The notes under the pieces: generated by a model
What the model was told of the DNA's origin: nothing
What the model saw: only the letters and a program-made list of their open reading frames with translations
Databases searched by the model: none
Position numbers and translations under genes: made by a program
In this document: one piece after another, positions 1-6,624 of the stretch
Numbering within the stretch: position 1 is the first letter of the stretch
Layout: the number at the start of each line of letters is the position of its first letter
From: Deltaproteobacteria bacterium
Lineage (GTDB): Bacteria > Desulfobacterota > Dissulfuribacteria > Dissulfuribacterales > UBA3076
Reading direction: 5' to 3'
Length of the DNA stretch: 18,459 nt
Assembly (NCBI GenBank): GCA_030605675.1
Contig: JAUWHV010000112.1
Location: 1 to 18,459, forward strand

Positions 1-135
1 TTTCTTTACGTTCCAATGGCCCTTCCGGTGATCCACAAGCGTTTCAAAGGTATTGAGCCTGCTCCTGCCGGTATAACCTACAACTTCATACGGTGGTGGG
101 TGCCAAGGTATGAGCAGAAATACATAATGCCCTGA
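1..135 (+). CDS. 3' end of an unidentified protein (last 44 codons)
   Basis: An open frame runs from the first base of the window to a TGA at 133-135 and encodes 44 residues with no internal stop. The tail is rich in aromatic and basic residues (IRWWVPRYEQKYIMP at the very end) and contains a Pro-rich stretch (GIEPAPAGITYNF). I do not recognise the family from so short a piece. The stop is followed at once by intergenic tandem repeats, which is how other gene ends in this window look, and this supports it being a real gene end. It converges on the YcaO gene. The product, and whether the tail is soluble or membrane-associated, cannot be judged. Confidence 0.6.
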   Translation, partial: FLYVPMALPVIHKRFKGIEPAPAGITYNFIRWWVPRYEQKYIMP

Positions 136-149
136 TTTTGCAGAGATGA

Positions 150-197
150 AAGCATAGAAGCTGAAAGCATAGAAGCTGAAAGCTCAAAGCTGAAAGG
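150..197 (+). repeat. Heptamer tandem array A, unit AAGCTGA
   Basis: Units read AAGCATA-g, AAGCTGA, AAGCATA-g, AAGCTGA, AAGCTCA, AAGCTGA, then AAGG. The period is 7 bp with two single-base insertions. The array begins 14 bp after the stop of the partial gene. The reverse complement of the same unit reappears at 318-345. Confidence 0.8.
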
Positions 198-242
198 GGT
201 TGATGCGACAGCTCTTTAATCTTTAATCCCTTGGGGTTTATT

Positions 243-308
243 CCCCGCCGCTTGCGGCGATAAAAAAACTGTCCTTTGAGGGATACCCCGTCCGCTTGCG
301 GCGGGGTA
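243..308. repeat. Two GC-rich hairpins sharing a CCGCTTGCGG core, in the convergent gap
   Basis: The first hairpin is GCCGC-tt-GCGGC at 247-258, a perfect 5-bp stem. The second is stronger: TACCCCG (284-290), one bulged T, CCGC (292-295), loop TT, GCGG (298-301), CGGGGTA (302-308), an 11-bp stem. They lie between two convergent genes, where bidirectional termination would be useful, but no continuous T-run follows directly on either strand. A run of seven A at 262-268 separates them. The terminator role is an inference; the inverted repeats are seen directly. Confidence 0.6.
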
Positions 309-317
309 GTTTATTCT

Positions 318-345
318 TTCAGCCTTCAGCTTTCAGCTTTAATCT
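318..345 (-). repeat. Heptamer tandem array A', unit TTCAGCT (reverse complement of array A)
   Basis: Four units, TTCAGCC, TTCAGCT, TTCAGCT and TTAATCT, end at the base before the stop codon of the YcaO gene (346-348). Read on the - strand, the unit is AGCTGAA, the same as array A on the + strand. Each of the two converging genes is therefore followed by the same heptamer in its own reading direction. Confidence 0.8.
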
Positions 346-1656
346 TCAGGCAAAAAAGCTCTGCATTATCTTCTTGAATTCTTCTCCGCGCCACGCAGCG
401 GAAGGTTTTGTCGGCCCGGATACGAGGACGTCCGGTTTTAAAAAAGGTAAAAAATCAGAAATCCGTGGAATTATTACTCTTACCACTGGGAAATTTAATA
501 CCGGATGGGTGTGGTTTAATATTATATAATCAGTATTGAATGCTTTACATATCCTTTTGATCTCATCGATTTCACTGAGGACATCGTTGATCTTGATATT
601 TTTATAAGTCCTGGTTTCCCCTTGATCCAGAAAAGAGATATCTTTCAGAGAAATACTGCATTTCATTAACATATAATAATCATTAACCTTGGATCTATGG
701 ATAACCGGTCTGTCCAGCTCAGGACGGGGAGTTAAAAGAGTTTCCCTGCCCTGCATGCTTTCTGTAAAGCACCTTGTCAGGGCCTCCTCCAGATTGAAGG
801 ATACGCCCGGTATCAAGATCCTATGTTCCAGGCGATCAGTACGCAGGTTGTTGTTTATAAACAGGACGCCTATGCAGGGTATCAGGCCGTCAAGGGAAAG
901 ATCCTTGATCATTACAACAACATTCTTTTCCTGATAGAATTTAATCATATCCCCTATGGTCTCATTTTCCAAAGAATCCAGATCAATTGAGGGTATGATT
1001 TTTTCAGATCTGATTGTCTGTATTTGGGAAAAACGTTCAAATATTTCACATGTGGCCTGAATCATCGCCTCTTCAATCGTATTTCCTGCCGCCATCCCGT
1101 TAGATCCGTGAATATAAGAAACAAAATTGACCGGTATTTTTACTGTCTCGTTGCGGACTATTGAAAAGCCGTCAACCCAATGTCCGGCCATGCCGCAGTT
1201 TTTTAAATCTTCAATATCCTTATGTGTCAGGTGTTTTTCATTTGCCAGCAGATCTTCTATTCTAAGAGGATTTTCCAGATCATCCTGGTGGGAATAAACA
1301 TATCCTTCCATCCATTCATAATTCAGAAACCTGTTAGTTTCCTTATTGTAAAGGCTGGGAACGTTAAACCTTACCTGTTCTTCAAAGACCGGATAGAACA
1401 GCCCGGCACTGAAGCGTTCAGCCAGTTCTGCGTATGCACTGGCCTTGGCAAGCTCCGGGGTGATGCCTTTCCCATTACAGACTATCCTTATTGAATCAAT
1501 CCATACTCGCCCCCAATAAATGTTGTCCGATACTTGAAAGGGGTAGTATTCAACTTCAAGGTCCAGTTTCTGTAACCCGTCTTTTATTCTTTTGATCGTA
1601 TTGGACGGGATATCACACTTTCCATACTTATTTCTGATACAATTCTGAAATTCCAT
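346..1656 (-). CDS. YcaO-family ATP-dependent backbone-amide-activating protein
   Basis: YcaO enzymes use ATP to phosphorylate a peptide-bond oxygen and so form azoline rings or thioamides; some members assist protein methylthiolation. The family signatures are visible in order: an A-SAYAELAERF block (about residues 72-82), GNTIEEAMIQATCEIFERF (191-209), and an ALTRCFTESMQGRE block (about 292-305) that carries the usual Glu, Gln and Arg nucleotide-binding residues. The 436-residue length fits a stand-alone YcaO domain. I prefer the ATG at 1656 because the family-like N-terminus begins there. The frame is open to an ATG at 1716 (20 more residues), but that start has no Shine-Dalgarno and may lie inside the promoter. 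No TfuA, E1-like partner, SagB-type oxidase or precursor peptide is nearby, so the substrate is unknown. Confidence 0.82.
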   Translation of the reverse strand: MEFQNCIRNKYGKCDIPSNTIKRIKDGLQKLDLEVEYYPFQVSDNIYWGRVWIDSIRIVCNGKGITPELAKASAYAELAERFSAGLFYPVFEEQVRFNVPSLYNKETNRFLNYEWMEGYVYSHQDDLENPLRIEDLLANEKHLTHKDIEDLKNCGMAGHWVDGFSIVRNETVKIPVNFVSYIHGSNGMAAGNTIEEAMIQATCEIFERFSQIQTIRSEKIIPSIDLDSLENETIGDMIKFYQEKNVVVMIKDLSLDGLIPCIGVLFINNNLRTDRLEHRILIPGVSFNLEEALTRCFTESMQGRETLLTPRPELDRPVIHRSKVNDYYMLMKCSISLKDISFLDQGETRTYKNIKINDVLSEIDEIKRICKAFNTDYIILNHTHPVLNFPVVRVIIPRISDFLPFLKPDVLVSGPTKPSAAWRGEEFKKIMQSFFA

Positions 1657-1706
1657 TAGACCTGTTCTTTCTAGTAAAGAATGATAGTAACTATTTTTCA
1701 CGCCAA

Positions 1707-1753
1707 GACATGGCAAAAATCGGGTTGCGTGTCAAGCATTATGTAACACATAA
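1707..1753. promoter_or_regulatory. Divergent control region between the YcaO and PAS genes, with a small palindrome
   Basis: On the - strand a perfect TTGACA -35 box lies at 1730-1735; the hexamer 17 bp further on (CATGTC) is a poor -10, so the promoter is tentative. Next to it is a perfect inverted repeat TTATGT-aac-ACATAA at 1739-1753, a plausible operator position for either gene. The rest of the 107-bp gap up to 1823 shows only the PAS gene's Shine-Dalgarno (GGGGAG at 1812-1817). Unlike most other gaps here it holds no heptamer array. Confidence 0.3.
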
Positions 1754-1823
1754 ATTTTAGAAAGGCAGGTTAAAGGCCGAAAAGAATTGAAAGGTCTTAA
1801 GTCCGGGCTATGGGGAGTGTAAT

Positions 1824-2555
1824 ATGAATGATAAAGACAAAACAAAAGATCAACTTTTAAGCGAATTGACAGAACTTCGCAGGCGGATTGCTCAATTTGA
1901 ATCAACCGAGATAGACCCCAGGCAGACAGAGGATGCACTGCGTGAGTTGGAGGATAAGTTCAGGGTCATCTTCTCCAACTCATTGGATGCTATCATGATT
2001 ATAGATAGTAAAAGCGGTCAGATTCTCAGTGTCAATCAAGCCACCTATCGAATTTTGGGCTACGAAGACAAAGCTCTTATTGGTAATCATTTTTCGATTC
2101 TTTTCCCACCTGCATGCAAATTATCAAAGAAAGATCTACTGGGAAAAATTCAGACCCATGATGCAGTATTTACACAGAAGTTTCTCCATGCCAATGGCCA
2201 GGTTTTCCAAATGGATTTAACAGCGACCTTGATTCCCTGGAGAAATGACAAGGCAATTCTTGTCACTTTCCGCGATATTACCGAACGGCTGCAGGCAGAG
2301 GAGGAGCGACAAAATCTTATTAATCAACTTCAGGAAGCCCTTGCAAAAGTAAAGACCTTAAGCGGACTTTTGCCTATTTGCGCGTCATGCAAGAAGATAC
2401 GAGATGACAAGGGGTACTGGAATCAAATCGAATCTTACATTAGAGATCGTTCAGAAGCTGAATTTACTCATAGCCTTTGCCCTGAATGCGCTAAAAAGCT
2501 TCGCCTTGAATTAAAACAATACCAGAATAACAATGACGACGGGAGCATTTCCTGA
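1824..2555 (+). CDS. PAS-domain sensor protein with C-terminal double-CxxC (LPICASCKKIRDD) module
   Basis: A 243-residue soluble protein with no membrane segment. Residues 1-30 are charged and helical (a likely coiled coil). Residues 40-155 form a PAS domain (FRVIFSNSLDAIMIIDSKSG, then NQATYRILGYE and the closing VTFRDITERLQAEEE). A second helix leads to the module LPICASCKKIRDDKGYW, with Cys186, Cys189, Cys219 and Cys222 spaced as a possible metal site. There is no kinase, GGDEF or receiver domain, so the output must go through a partner or through this module. From family knowledge the same module ends many PAS and response-regulator proteins in Desulfobacterota, but I know of no assigned function. 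The start at 1824 is supported by GGGGAG six bases upstream. Confidence 0.85.
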   Translation: MNDKDKTKDQLLSELTELRRRIAQFESTEIDPRQTEDALRELEDKFRVIFSNSLDAIMIIDSKSGQILSVNQATYRILGYEDKALIGNHFSILFPPACKLSKKDLLGKIQTHDAVFTQKFLHANGQVFQMDLTATLIPWRNDKAILVTFRDITERLQAEEERQNLINQLQEALAKVKTLSGLLPICASCKKIRDDKGYWNQIESYIRDRSEAEFTHSLCPECAKKLRLELKQYQNNNDDGSIS

Positions 2556-2597
2556 TTTAATTGCCAATTGAAGATTGACAATTGAAAATTGTTGAAG
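2556..2597 (+). repeat. Heptamer tandem array B, unit GACAATT/GAAAATT
   Basis: Six consecutive 7-bp units start on the base after the PAS gene's TGA: TTTAATT, GCCAATT, GAAGATT, GACAATT, GAAAATT, GTTGAAG. The two central units have exact reverse complements in array B' at 2636-2662. Confidence 0.8.
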
Positions 2598-2635
2598 GAA
2601 AGATATCAGGACACCGTAGCGAAGCGATTTCCATA

Positions 2636-2662
2636 AATTTTCAATTTTAAATTGTCAATTCC
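2636..2662 (-). repeat. Heptamer tandem array B', unit AATTTTC/AATTGTC (reverse complement of array B)
   Basis: Units AATTTTC, AATTTTA, AATTGTC and AATTCC follow each other without gaps. AATTTTC and AATTGTC are exact reverse complements of GAAAATT and GACAATT in array B, so B, the 38-bp core 2598-2635 and B' form an interrupted inverted repeat that could fold as a long stem. The array ends about 10 bp before the Shine-Dalgarno of the radical SAM gene. Confidence 0.75.
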
Positions 2663-2690
2663 ACAATACACGATAAGGCAAATAAAAATC

Positions 2691-3644
2691 ATGAAGGCTT
2701 TCGGACCGGTTCCGTCCAGACGTTTGGGACGCAGCCTGGGCATTAACAATATTCCTGCAAAGGTCTGCACGTATTCCTGTGTTTATTGTCAGGTTGGACT
2801 TACAACACAGATGCAGGTTAAGCGCTGCGCATTTTATAGACCTGGGGAGATTTTGGAAGAGGTTGCGGAAAAGACAGAAAGAGCAAGAGAAATCGGAGAA
2901 TCCATTGATTACCTTACCTTTGTAGCTGATGGCGAACCGACCCTGGATTTAAATCTCGGCCGTGAGATCGATTTGTTGAGGCCTTTGGGGATCAGGATCG
3001 CAGTGATCAGCAATGCTTCCCTCATCCGGCACAAGGATGTCAGAGAAGATCTCATGAAGGCTGACTGGGTTTCTTTAAAGATAGATTCTGCGCAGGAAGC
3101 GATCTGGCGGAAAATCAACCGTCCCCATCGGCATTTGGACCTGAAGTCCATTTTGGATGGGATGCTCGAATTTGCGGGTATTTTTAAAGGAAAACTGGTA
3201 ACAGAGACAATGCTTGTTAAAGATATCAATGACAGTGATGACCATATTGCAGAGATTGCTAATTTTTTAGCCCGACTGAGTCCTGACATTGCTTACGTAT
3301 CCATTCCCACAAGACCGCCTGCAGTAAAGTGGGTACAACCTCCGGGTGAGGAAGTGATAAATCGGGCCTATCAGATCTTGAATGAAAAAAATGACAGCGT
3401 AGAATACCTAATTGGTTATGAAGGCAACGCCTTTGCTTTTACGGGAGATGTTGAGGAAGATCTGCTGAGTATTACCGCTGTTCATCCCATGAGGGAAGAG
3501 GCCTTGAATGAGTTCCTGTCTCAGGCAGGGGCTGATTGGTCCATTATCCATAATATGATTGCTCAAGGTCAACTCATTAAGACGAATTATGAGGGAAGAA
3601 ATTATTATATGAGGAGACTTTCTGCAAAACCGTTCAGAGGTTGA
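2691..3644 (+). CDS. Radical SAM protein, COG0731-like, with C-terminal winged-helix-like region
   Basis: The first 33 residues carry the family hallmark GPVPSRRLGRSLGIN followed by the CX3CX2C cluster motif (Cys26, Cys30, Cys33, CTYSCVYCQ) that binds a 4Fe-4S cluster and S-adenosylmethionine. FVADGEPTLDLNLG (about residues 80-93) is the GEP-type SAM-contacting motif. The body fits a partial TIM barrel; the last 60 or so residues (from HPMREEAL) are helical and resemble a winged helix ending in a short wing (YEGRNYYMRRL). The substrate is unknown; relatives are often annotated as Fe-S oxidoreductases related to wybutosine enzymes. I start at the ATG at 2691, preceded by TAAGG 12 bases upstream. 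A TTG at 2652 would extend the frame but lies inside array B' and adds 13 low-complexity residues, so I reject it. Confidence 0.88.
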   Translation: MKAFGPVPSRRLGRSLGINNIPAKVCTYSCVYCQVGLTTQMQVKRCAFYRPGEILEEVAEKTERAREIGESIDYLTFVADGEPTLDLNLGREIDLLRPLGIRIAVISNASLIRHKDVREDLMKADWVSLKIDSAQEAIWRKINRPHRHLDLKSILDGMLEFAGIFKGKLVTETMLVKDINDSDDHIAEIANFLARLSPDIAYVSIPTRPPAVKWVQPPGEEVINRAYQILNEKNDSVEYLIGYEGNAFAFTGDVEEDLLSITAVHPMREEALNEFLSQAGADWSIIHNMIAQGQLIKTNYEGRNYYMRRLSAKPFRG

Positions 3645-3670
3645 AAGGGTCAGAGGTTCAGGAAAAAGAT

Positions 3671-3712
3671 GAACATCGAACATCGAACGTCCAACATCGA
3701 ATTTTGAATGGG
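3671..3712 (+). repeat. Heptamer tandem array C, unit GAACATC
   Basis: Six units in exact 7-bp register: GAACATC, GAACATC, GAACGTC, CAACATC, GAATTTT, GAATGGG. The same unit family (GAACATC, GAACGTC, CAACATC) recurs in the same orientation on the far side of glnD (array E). A weaker repeat of the GTTCAGAG/GTTGAAAG kind at about 3632-3661 overlaps the radical SAM stop codon, but it is out of strict register and I do not count it. Confidence 0.8.
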
Positions 3713-3780
3713 AAAAGATGAAGAAACAGACTTATGACAGGATTCACCGATAACCTAAAGCTGTTGATTCGTGAGTTCTT

Positions 3781-3810
3781 CCTGCCCACTCGCCAAGCTT
3801 GCGAGGCAGG
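3781..3810. repeat. GC-rich hairpin upstream of glnD
   Basis: CCTGC (3781-3785), three unpaired bases CCA, CTCGC (3789-3793), loop CAAGCTT, GCGAG (3801-3805), GCAGG (3806-3810) give a 10-bp bulged stem. It resembles the GC hairpins at 243-308 in size and in carrying a CTTGCG core. No T-run follows, so a simple terminator is unlikely. It lies 38 bp before the glnD start and could affect glnD mRNA. Confidence 0.55.
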
Positions 3811-3826
3811 CGGGAATGGAGAAGGC

Positions 3827-3844
3827 ATGAGAATAGAACAATAG
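3827..3844 (+). promoter_or_regulatory. Possible five-codon leader ORF (MRIEQ) ahead of glnD
   Basis: GGAGAAGG at 3818-3825 is the only good Shine-Dalgarno in the glnD upstream region, and it is placed for the ATG at 3827, not for glnD. That ATG opens a five-codon frame, M-R-I-E-Q, which stops at TAG 3842-3844, four bases before the glnD ATG at 3849. Termination there could deliver ribosomes to glnD by re-initiation. This is an inference from spacing alone; the frame may be chance. Confidence 0.3.
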
Positions 3845-3848
3845 AGCA

Positions 3849-6437
3849 ATGATCAATCATCAATCATCAATCATCAATCATCAATCCAAATCAGATGGGT
3901 TACGTTCCGGTCGCGAGGCCCTGCAAACCTTGTGGGAGCGAGGGCTCAGGGGACGGGAACTCCTTGTAGAGCACGCCAGGATTGTGGATGCTTTTTTATC
4001 AGAGGCCTTTTCTGCCTGTCCTGAAGCCAAGGAGAAAATGGCCCTGATAGCTCTGGGGGGATACGGAAGAGCAGAACTTTCCCCTTTTTCAGATATTGAC
4101 GTGATGTTGCTTTATGACCCAGAGGTGGAAGACCGGGTGCCTGCTGTTGCTGAATCCGTCTTTTACCCACTGTGGGATGCCGGTTTAGAGGTGGGCCACG
4201 GTGTGAGGACTGTTGATGCCTGCCTGACTGACGCCCAAAAGGATTTTTACTTTCAGGTAGCACTATTAGATGCCAGGTTTATCCATGGAGACGATTCACT
4301 TTTTCCCCGGCTGAAGCACGAGTTCATCCAGAGATTTCTAAAGGGCCGAAAAAAAACCTTTGTGGAGGACATGATTGCCCACAGAAAGGAAAGGCATAAG
4401 CGCTTCGGAGCCAACACCTACCTCCTTGAGCCCAACATTAAAGAAAGCAGGGGCGGTTTAAGGGACATCCATTCGATCTTGTGGACTTCCAAGGTCCTTT
4501 TTGGACTGGAAGATATCAAATCCATTGAAGAGGCAGGGCTCATTACAAAGGAGGAAAGGATCGCACTGGAAGATTCCTGGGATTATCTGCTCCGGATAAG
4601 AAACAGGCTCCACTATATTAAATCCCGCAAAAACGACCGGCTGTTTTTCGAGTATCAGGAGGAAGTTTCCAGTTTCCTTGGCCATAAGGACAGTAACAAC
4701 ATGCTTGGTGTGGAACACTTCATGAGGGAGGTTTACGGACATCTACAGACCATAGCTGTCACATCAGACCTGTTTTTTGAATGTGCTGAAGAGGTCTCGA
4801 ACCTTTCCGCATGCAGCAAAGAAAATAAAATTCTTGAGCCCGGCATAGAGGTCATTAATTGCTGCATAAACCTCACGGAGCCGTTACTACTTGAGGAACG
4901 TCCCTATCTCTTAATGCGGCTTTTTGCCCATGCAGCCAGGACCGGCCTGCCTATACATTACAGGACAAGACGGCTTGTAAGCGCTAACCTGGACCTTATA
5001 GACCAGGAGTTGAGATCCTCGAAACATATGGCTGAGGCATTTTTGCAAGCGCTTCAGGATGCCGAGAGGCCTTTGGAGGTCCTGGAGGCCATGCTGAATA
5101 CAGGCATTCTTGCCGCCTATATCCCGGAGTTTTCTGAGATCAAATCCCTGGCCCAACACGATGTCTACCACATTCACACAGTGGATAGACACTTACTCCA
5201 AACTGTTGCCGAACTCCATGGCCTGAAGGAGGAGGAGTCCAGCATTTTTATGGCCCTGGAATCACCTCACATACTTTATCTCGCTGCCCTGTTACATGAC
5301 ATAGGAAAGGGCCGTGGTGGACACCACGCTGAACGGGGGGCCGAAATAGTCAAGGATATCGGGAAGAGGATGGGACTTTCCGTGCCGGAATGCGCCTGTC
5401 TCTCCTTCCTTGTGCAGGACCATCTCTATCTGGTGCATATTGCCACGAGACGGGATCTGGAAGATGAAACCCTCATATTGAAATGCGCCAGGGAAATACA
5501 GGACATTGAACGGTTAAACATGCTCTATCTACTGGCCATAGCGGATTCGAGGGCAACCGGTCCAAACGTCTGGAATGATTGGAAAGCAGCGCTGGTGCAT
5601 GATCTATACTTGAAAATCACCCTATTCCTGGAAGGATCAGAGATCTATGATTACCAGAGGATCCAGGCCTTAGACTGGATGAAGCAACAGATAGCCTCCA
5701 GGCTCGGGGAAAAAGGAAAAGAGAGCCTTGCTATAATGCCTGATGACTACATACTGGGCTTCACTCCCGAGGCCATTGAAAGGCATATCCAACTCAAGGC
5801 CCAATTGTCAGATCAACTTTCCCTGGTATTGGCTGAGGACAGGAGAACTTACTGGTCCCTGCTCGTGATGGCCAAGGACCGAACCGGGCTCCTTGCCAGG
5901 GTATTTGGAATTATGGCCCTTCACAATCTTAACGTGCTTGCTGCTCAGATTTTTACCTTAGGGGATGGGACAGCTATAGATGTGCTGGATGTGAAATCCT
6001 CGGTCAACAAGGGCTACGATGAACAGGATTGGGAAGCCCTTAAAAGAAATCTGAACCTGGCCCTGGACGACAGGCTGGGACTAGCCCATCGACTGGCAGG
6101 AAAATACAGGCCGTTAAGATCAGGCGACTGGCAGAAATACCTCAAACGCCAGGCCCAAGTTGTCCTGGACAATGAGGCGTCAGACTTATACACAATCGTG
6201 GAGGTCTATGCAGAGGACAGGATCGGACTTCTTTATGACATTACCCGTACCCTGGCGGATTTCGGCATAAATATTTCCAGGGCCAAGATAGGCACCAAGG
6301 TCGACCAGGTAGTGGATGTCTTTTACGTGCAGGACAAAAATGGGCAGAAAATCAGCACCCCTGACCTGCAGGAGGAGATCCGAAATGCCTTGTTGTATGC
6401 GGTAAGTTGCGGGGGTGTTTTAGGATTTAAGTTCTAA
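3849..6437 (+). CDS. glnD: [Protein-PII] uridylyltransferase / uridylyl-removing enzyme GlnD
   Basis: GlnD senses glutamine and adds UMP to, or removes it from, PII proteins, setting nitrogen assimilation. All expected parts are present in 862 residues: the nucleotidyltransferase motif GGYGRAELSPFSDIDV (70-85), a helical GlnD-type linker with the NIKESRGGLRDIHSI motif (about 196-210), an HD domain with LLHDIGKG (481-488) for UMP removal, and two C-terminal ACT domains (from about 668, AKDRTGLLARV, and about 780, AEDRIGLLYDIT) that bind glutamine. The length is normal for the family. The odd part is the N-terminus: residues 2-13 (INHQSSIINHQS) are a direct translation of a heptamer tandem array. 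No better start codon exists downstream before conserved sequence, apart from a TTG without a ribosome site. No glnB or amtB is in view. Confidence 0.95.
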   Translation: MINHQSSIINHQSKSDGLRSGREALQTLWERGLRGRELLVEHARIVDAFLSEAFSACPEAKEKMALIALGGYGRAELSPFSDIDVMLLYDPEVEDRVPAVAESVFYPLWDAGLEVGHGVRTVDACLTDAQKDFYFQVALLDARFIHGDDSLFPRLKHEFIQRFLKGRKKTFVEDMIAHRKERHKRFGANTYLLEPNIKESRGGLRDIHSILWTSKVLFGLEDIKSIEEAGLITKEERIALEDSWDYLLRIRNRLHYIKSRKNDRLFFEYQEEVSSFLGHKDSNNMLGVEHFMREVYGHLQTIAVTSDLFFECAEEVSNLSACSKENKILEPGIEVINCCINLTEPLLLEERPYLLMRLFAHAARTGLPIHYRTRRLVSANLDLIDQELRSSKHMAEAFLQALQDAERPLEVLEAMLNTGILAAYIPEFSEIKSLAQHDVYHIHTVDRHLLQTVAELHGLKEEESSIFMALESPHILYLAALLHDIGKGRGGHHAERGAEIVKDIGKRMGLSVPECACLSFLVQDHLYLVHIATRRDLEDETLILKCAREIQDIERLNMLYLLAIADSRATGPNVWNDWKAALVHDLYLKITLFLEGSEIYDYQRIQALDWMKQQIASRLGEKGKESLAIMPDDYILGFTPEAIERHIQLKAQLSDQLSLVLAEDRRTYWSLLVMAKDRTGLLARVFGIMALHNLNVLAAQIFTLGDGTAIDVLDVKSSVNKGYDEQDWEALKRNLNLALDDRLGLAHRLAGKYRPLRSGDWQKYLKRQAQVVLDNEASDLYTIVEVYAEDRIGLLYDITRTLADFGINISRAKIGTKVDQVVDVFYVQDKNGQKISTPDLQEEIRNALLYAVSCGGVLGFKF
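3852..3886 (+). repeat. Heptamer tandem array D, five perfect ATCAATC units inside the 5' end of glnD
   Basis: ATCAATC occurs five times without a mismatch from 3852 to 3886, and the preceding heptamer AGCAATG (3845-3851), which contains the glnD start codon, matches it at five of seven positions. Because 7 is not a multiple of 3, each unit is read in a different frame and the protein repeats every 21 bp. This is the most perfect array in the window and the only one inside a coding sequence. Confidence 0.9.
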
Positions 6438-6441
6438 AGAT

Positions 6442-6508
6442 GAACGTCCAACATCGAACATCGAACGTCCAACATCGAATGAAAAACGAATATCCAATAT
6501 CGAACATT
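6442..6508 (+). repeat. Heptamer tandem array E, unit GAACATC (same as array C)
   Basis: Units GAACGTC, CAACATC, GAACATC, GAACGTC, CAACATC and GAATGAA occupy 6442-6483. After a 4-bp slip come GAATATC, CAATATC and GAACATT at 6488-6508. The array starts four bases after the glnD stop. The three unit variants are exactly those of array C on the other side of glnD. Confidence 0.82.
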
Positions 6509-6584
6509 CACCGGCTGTTCCTGTATGCTCGAGCAGCCTTTCTTCCTGGTCATAAGGGCCGGGGAAAAATAACTTAGCGTTTAT

Positions 6585-6619
6585 AACCCTAAACCCTGAA
6601 CCCTAAACCTTTGAACCCC
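6585..6619 (+). repeat. Heptamer tandem array F, unit AACCCTA
   Basis: Units AACCCTA, AACCCTG, AACCCTA, AACCTTT and GAACCCC are in strict 7-bp register. The unit is a rotation of CCCTAAA, the heptamer of many plant telomeres; in this bacterial setting that is surely chance. Confidence 0.78.
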
Positions 6620-6624
6620 TGAAA

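Noticed and set aside
150..345. Arrays considered as a CRISPR
   Set aside because: The units are 7 bp and contiguous, with no spacers of constant length and no cas gene in the window.
296..529. A 77-codon + strand frame over the YcaO 3' end
   Set aside because: Its start lies in the GC hairpin and heptamer array A', and the rest is antisense to the conserved YcaO C-terminus.
1754..1823. Possible heptamer array upstream of the PAS gene (AAAGG-like motifs)
   Set aside because: The AAAGG and GAAAAG words do not keep a 7-bp register, so I do not count this gap as repeat-bearing.
2652..2690. A TTG start that would lengthen the radical SAM protein by 13 residues
   Set aside because: The extension is translated from heptamer array B', whereas the ATG at 2691 begins exactly at the conserved MKAFGPVPSRR stretch and has TAAGG upstream.
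3658..3849. A 63-codon - strand frame rich in FDVRCS-type residues
   Set aside because: It is a translation of heptamer array C and the GC hairpin; a frame without stops is expected from tandem heptamers and there is no other sign of a gene.
6585..6619. Telomere-like CCCTAAA repeats
   Set aside because: The unit equals a plant telomere heptamer by rotation, but the array has only five degenerate copies within a bacterial gap and is one of twelve arrays with differing units.
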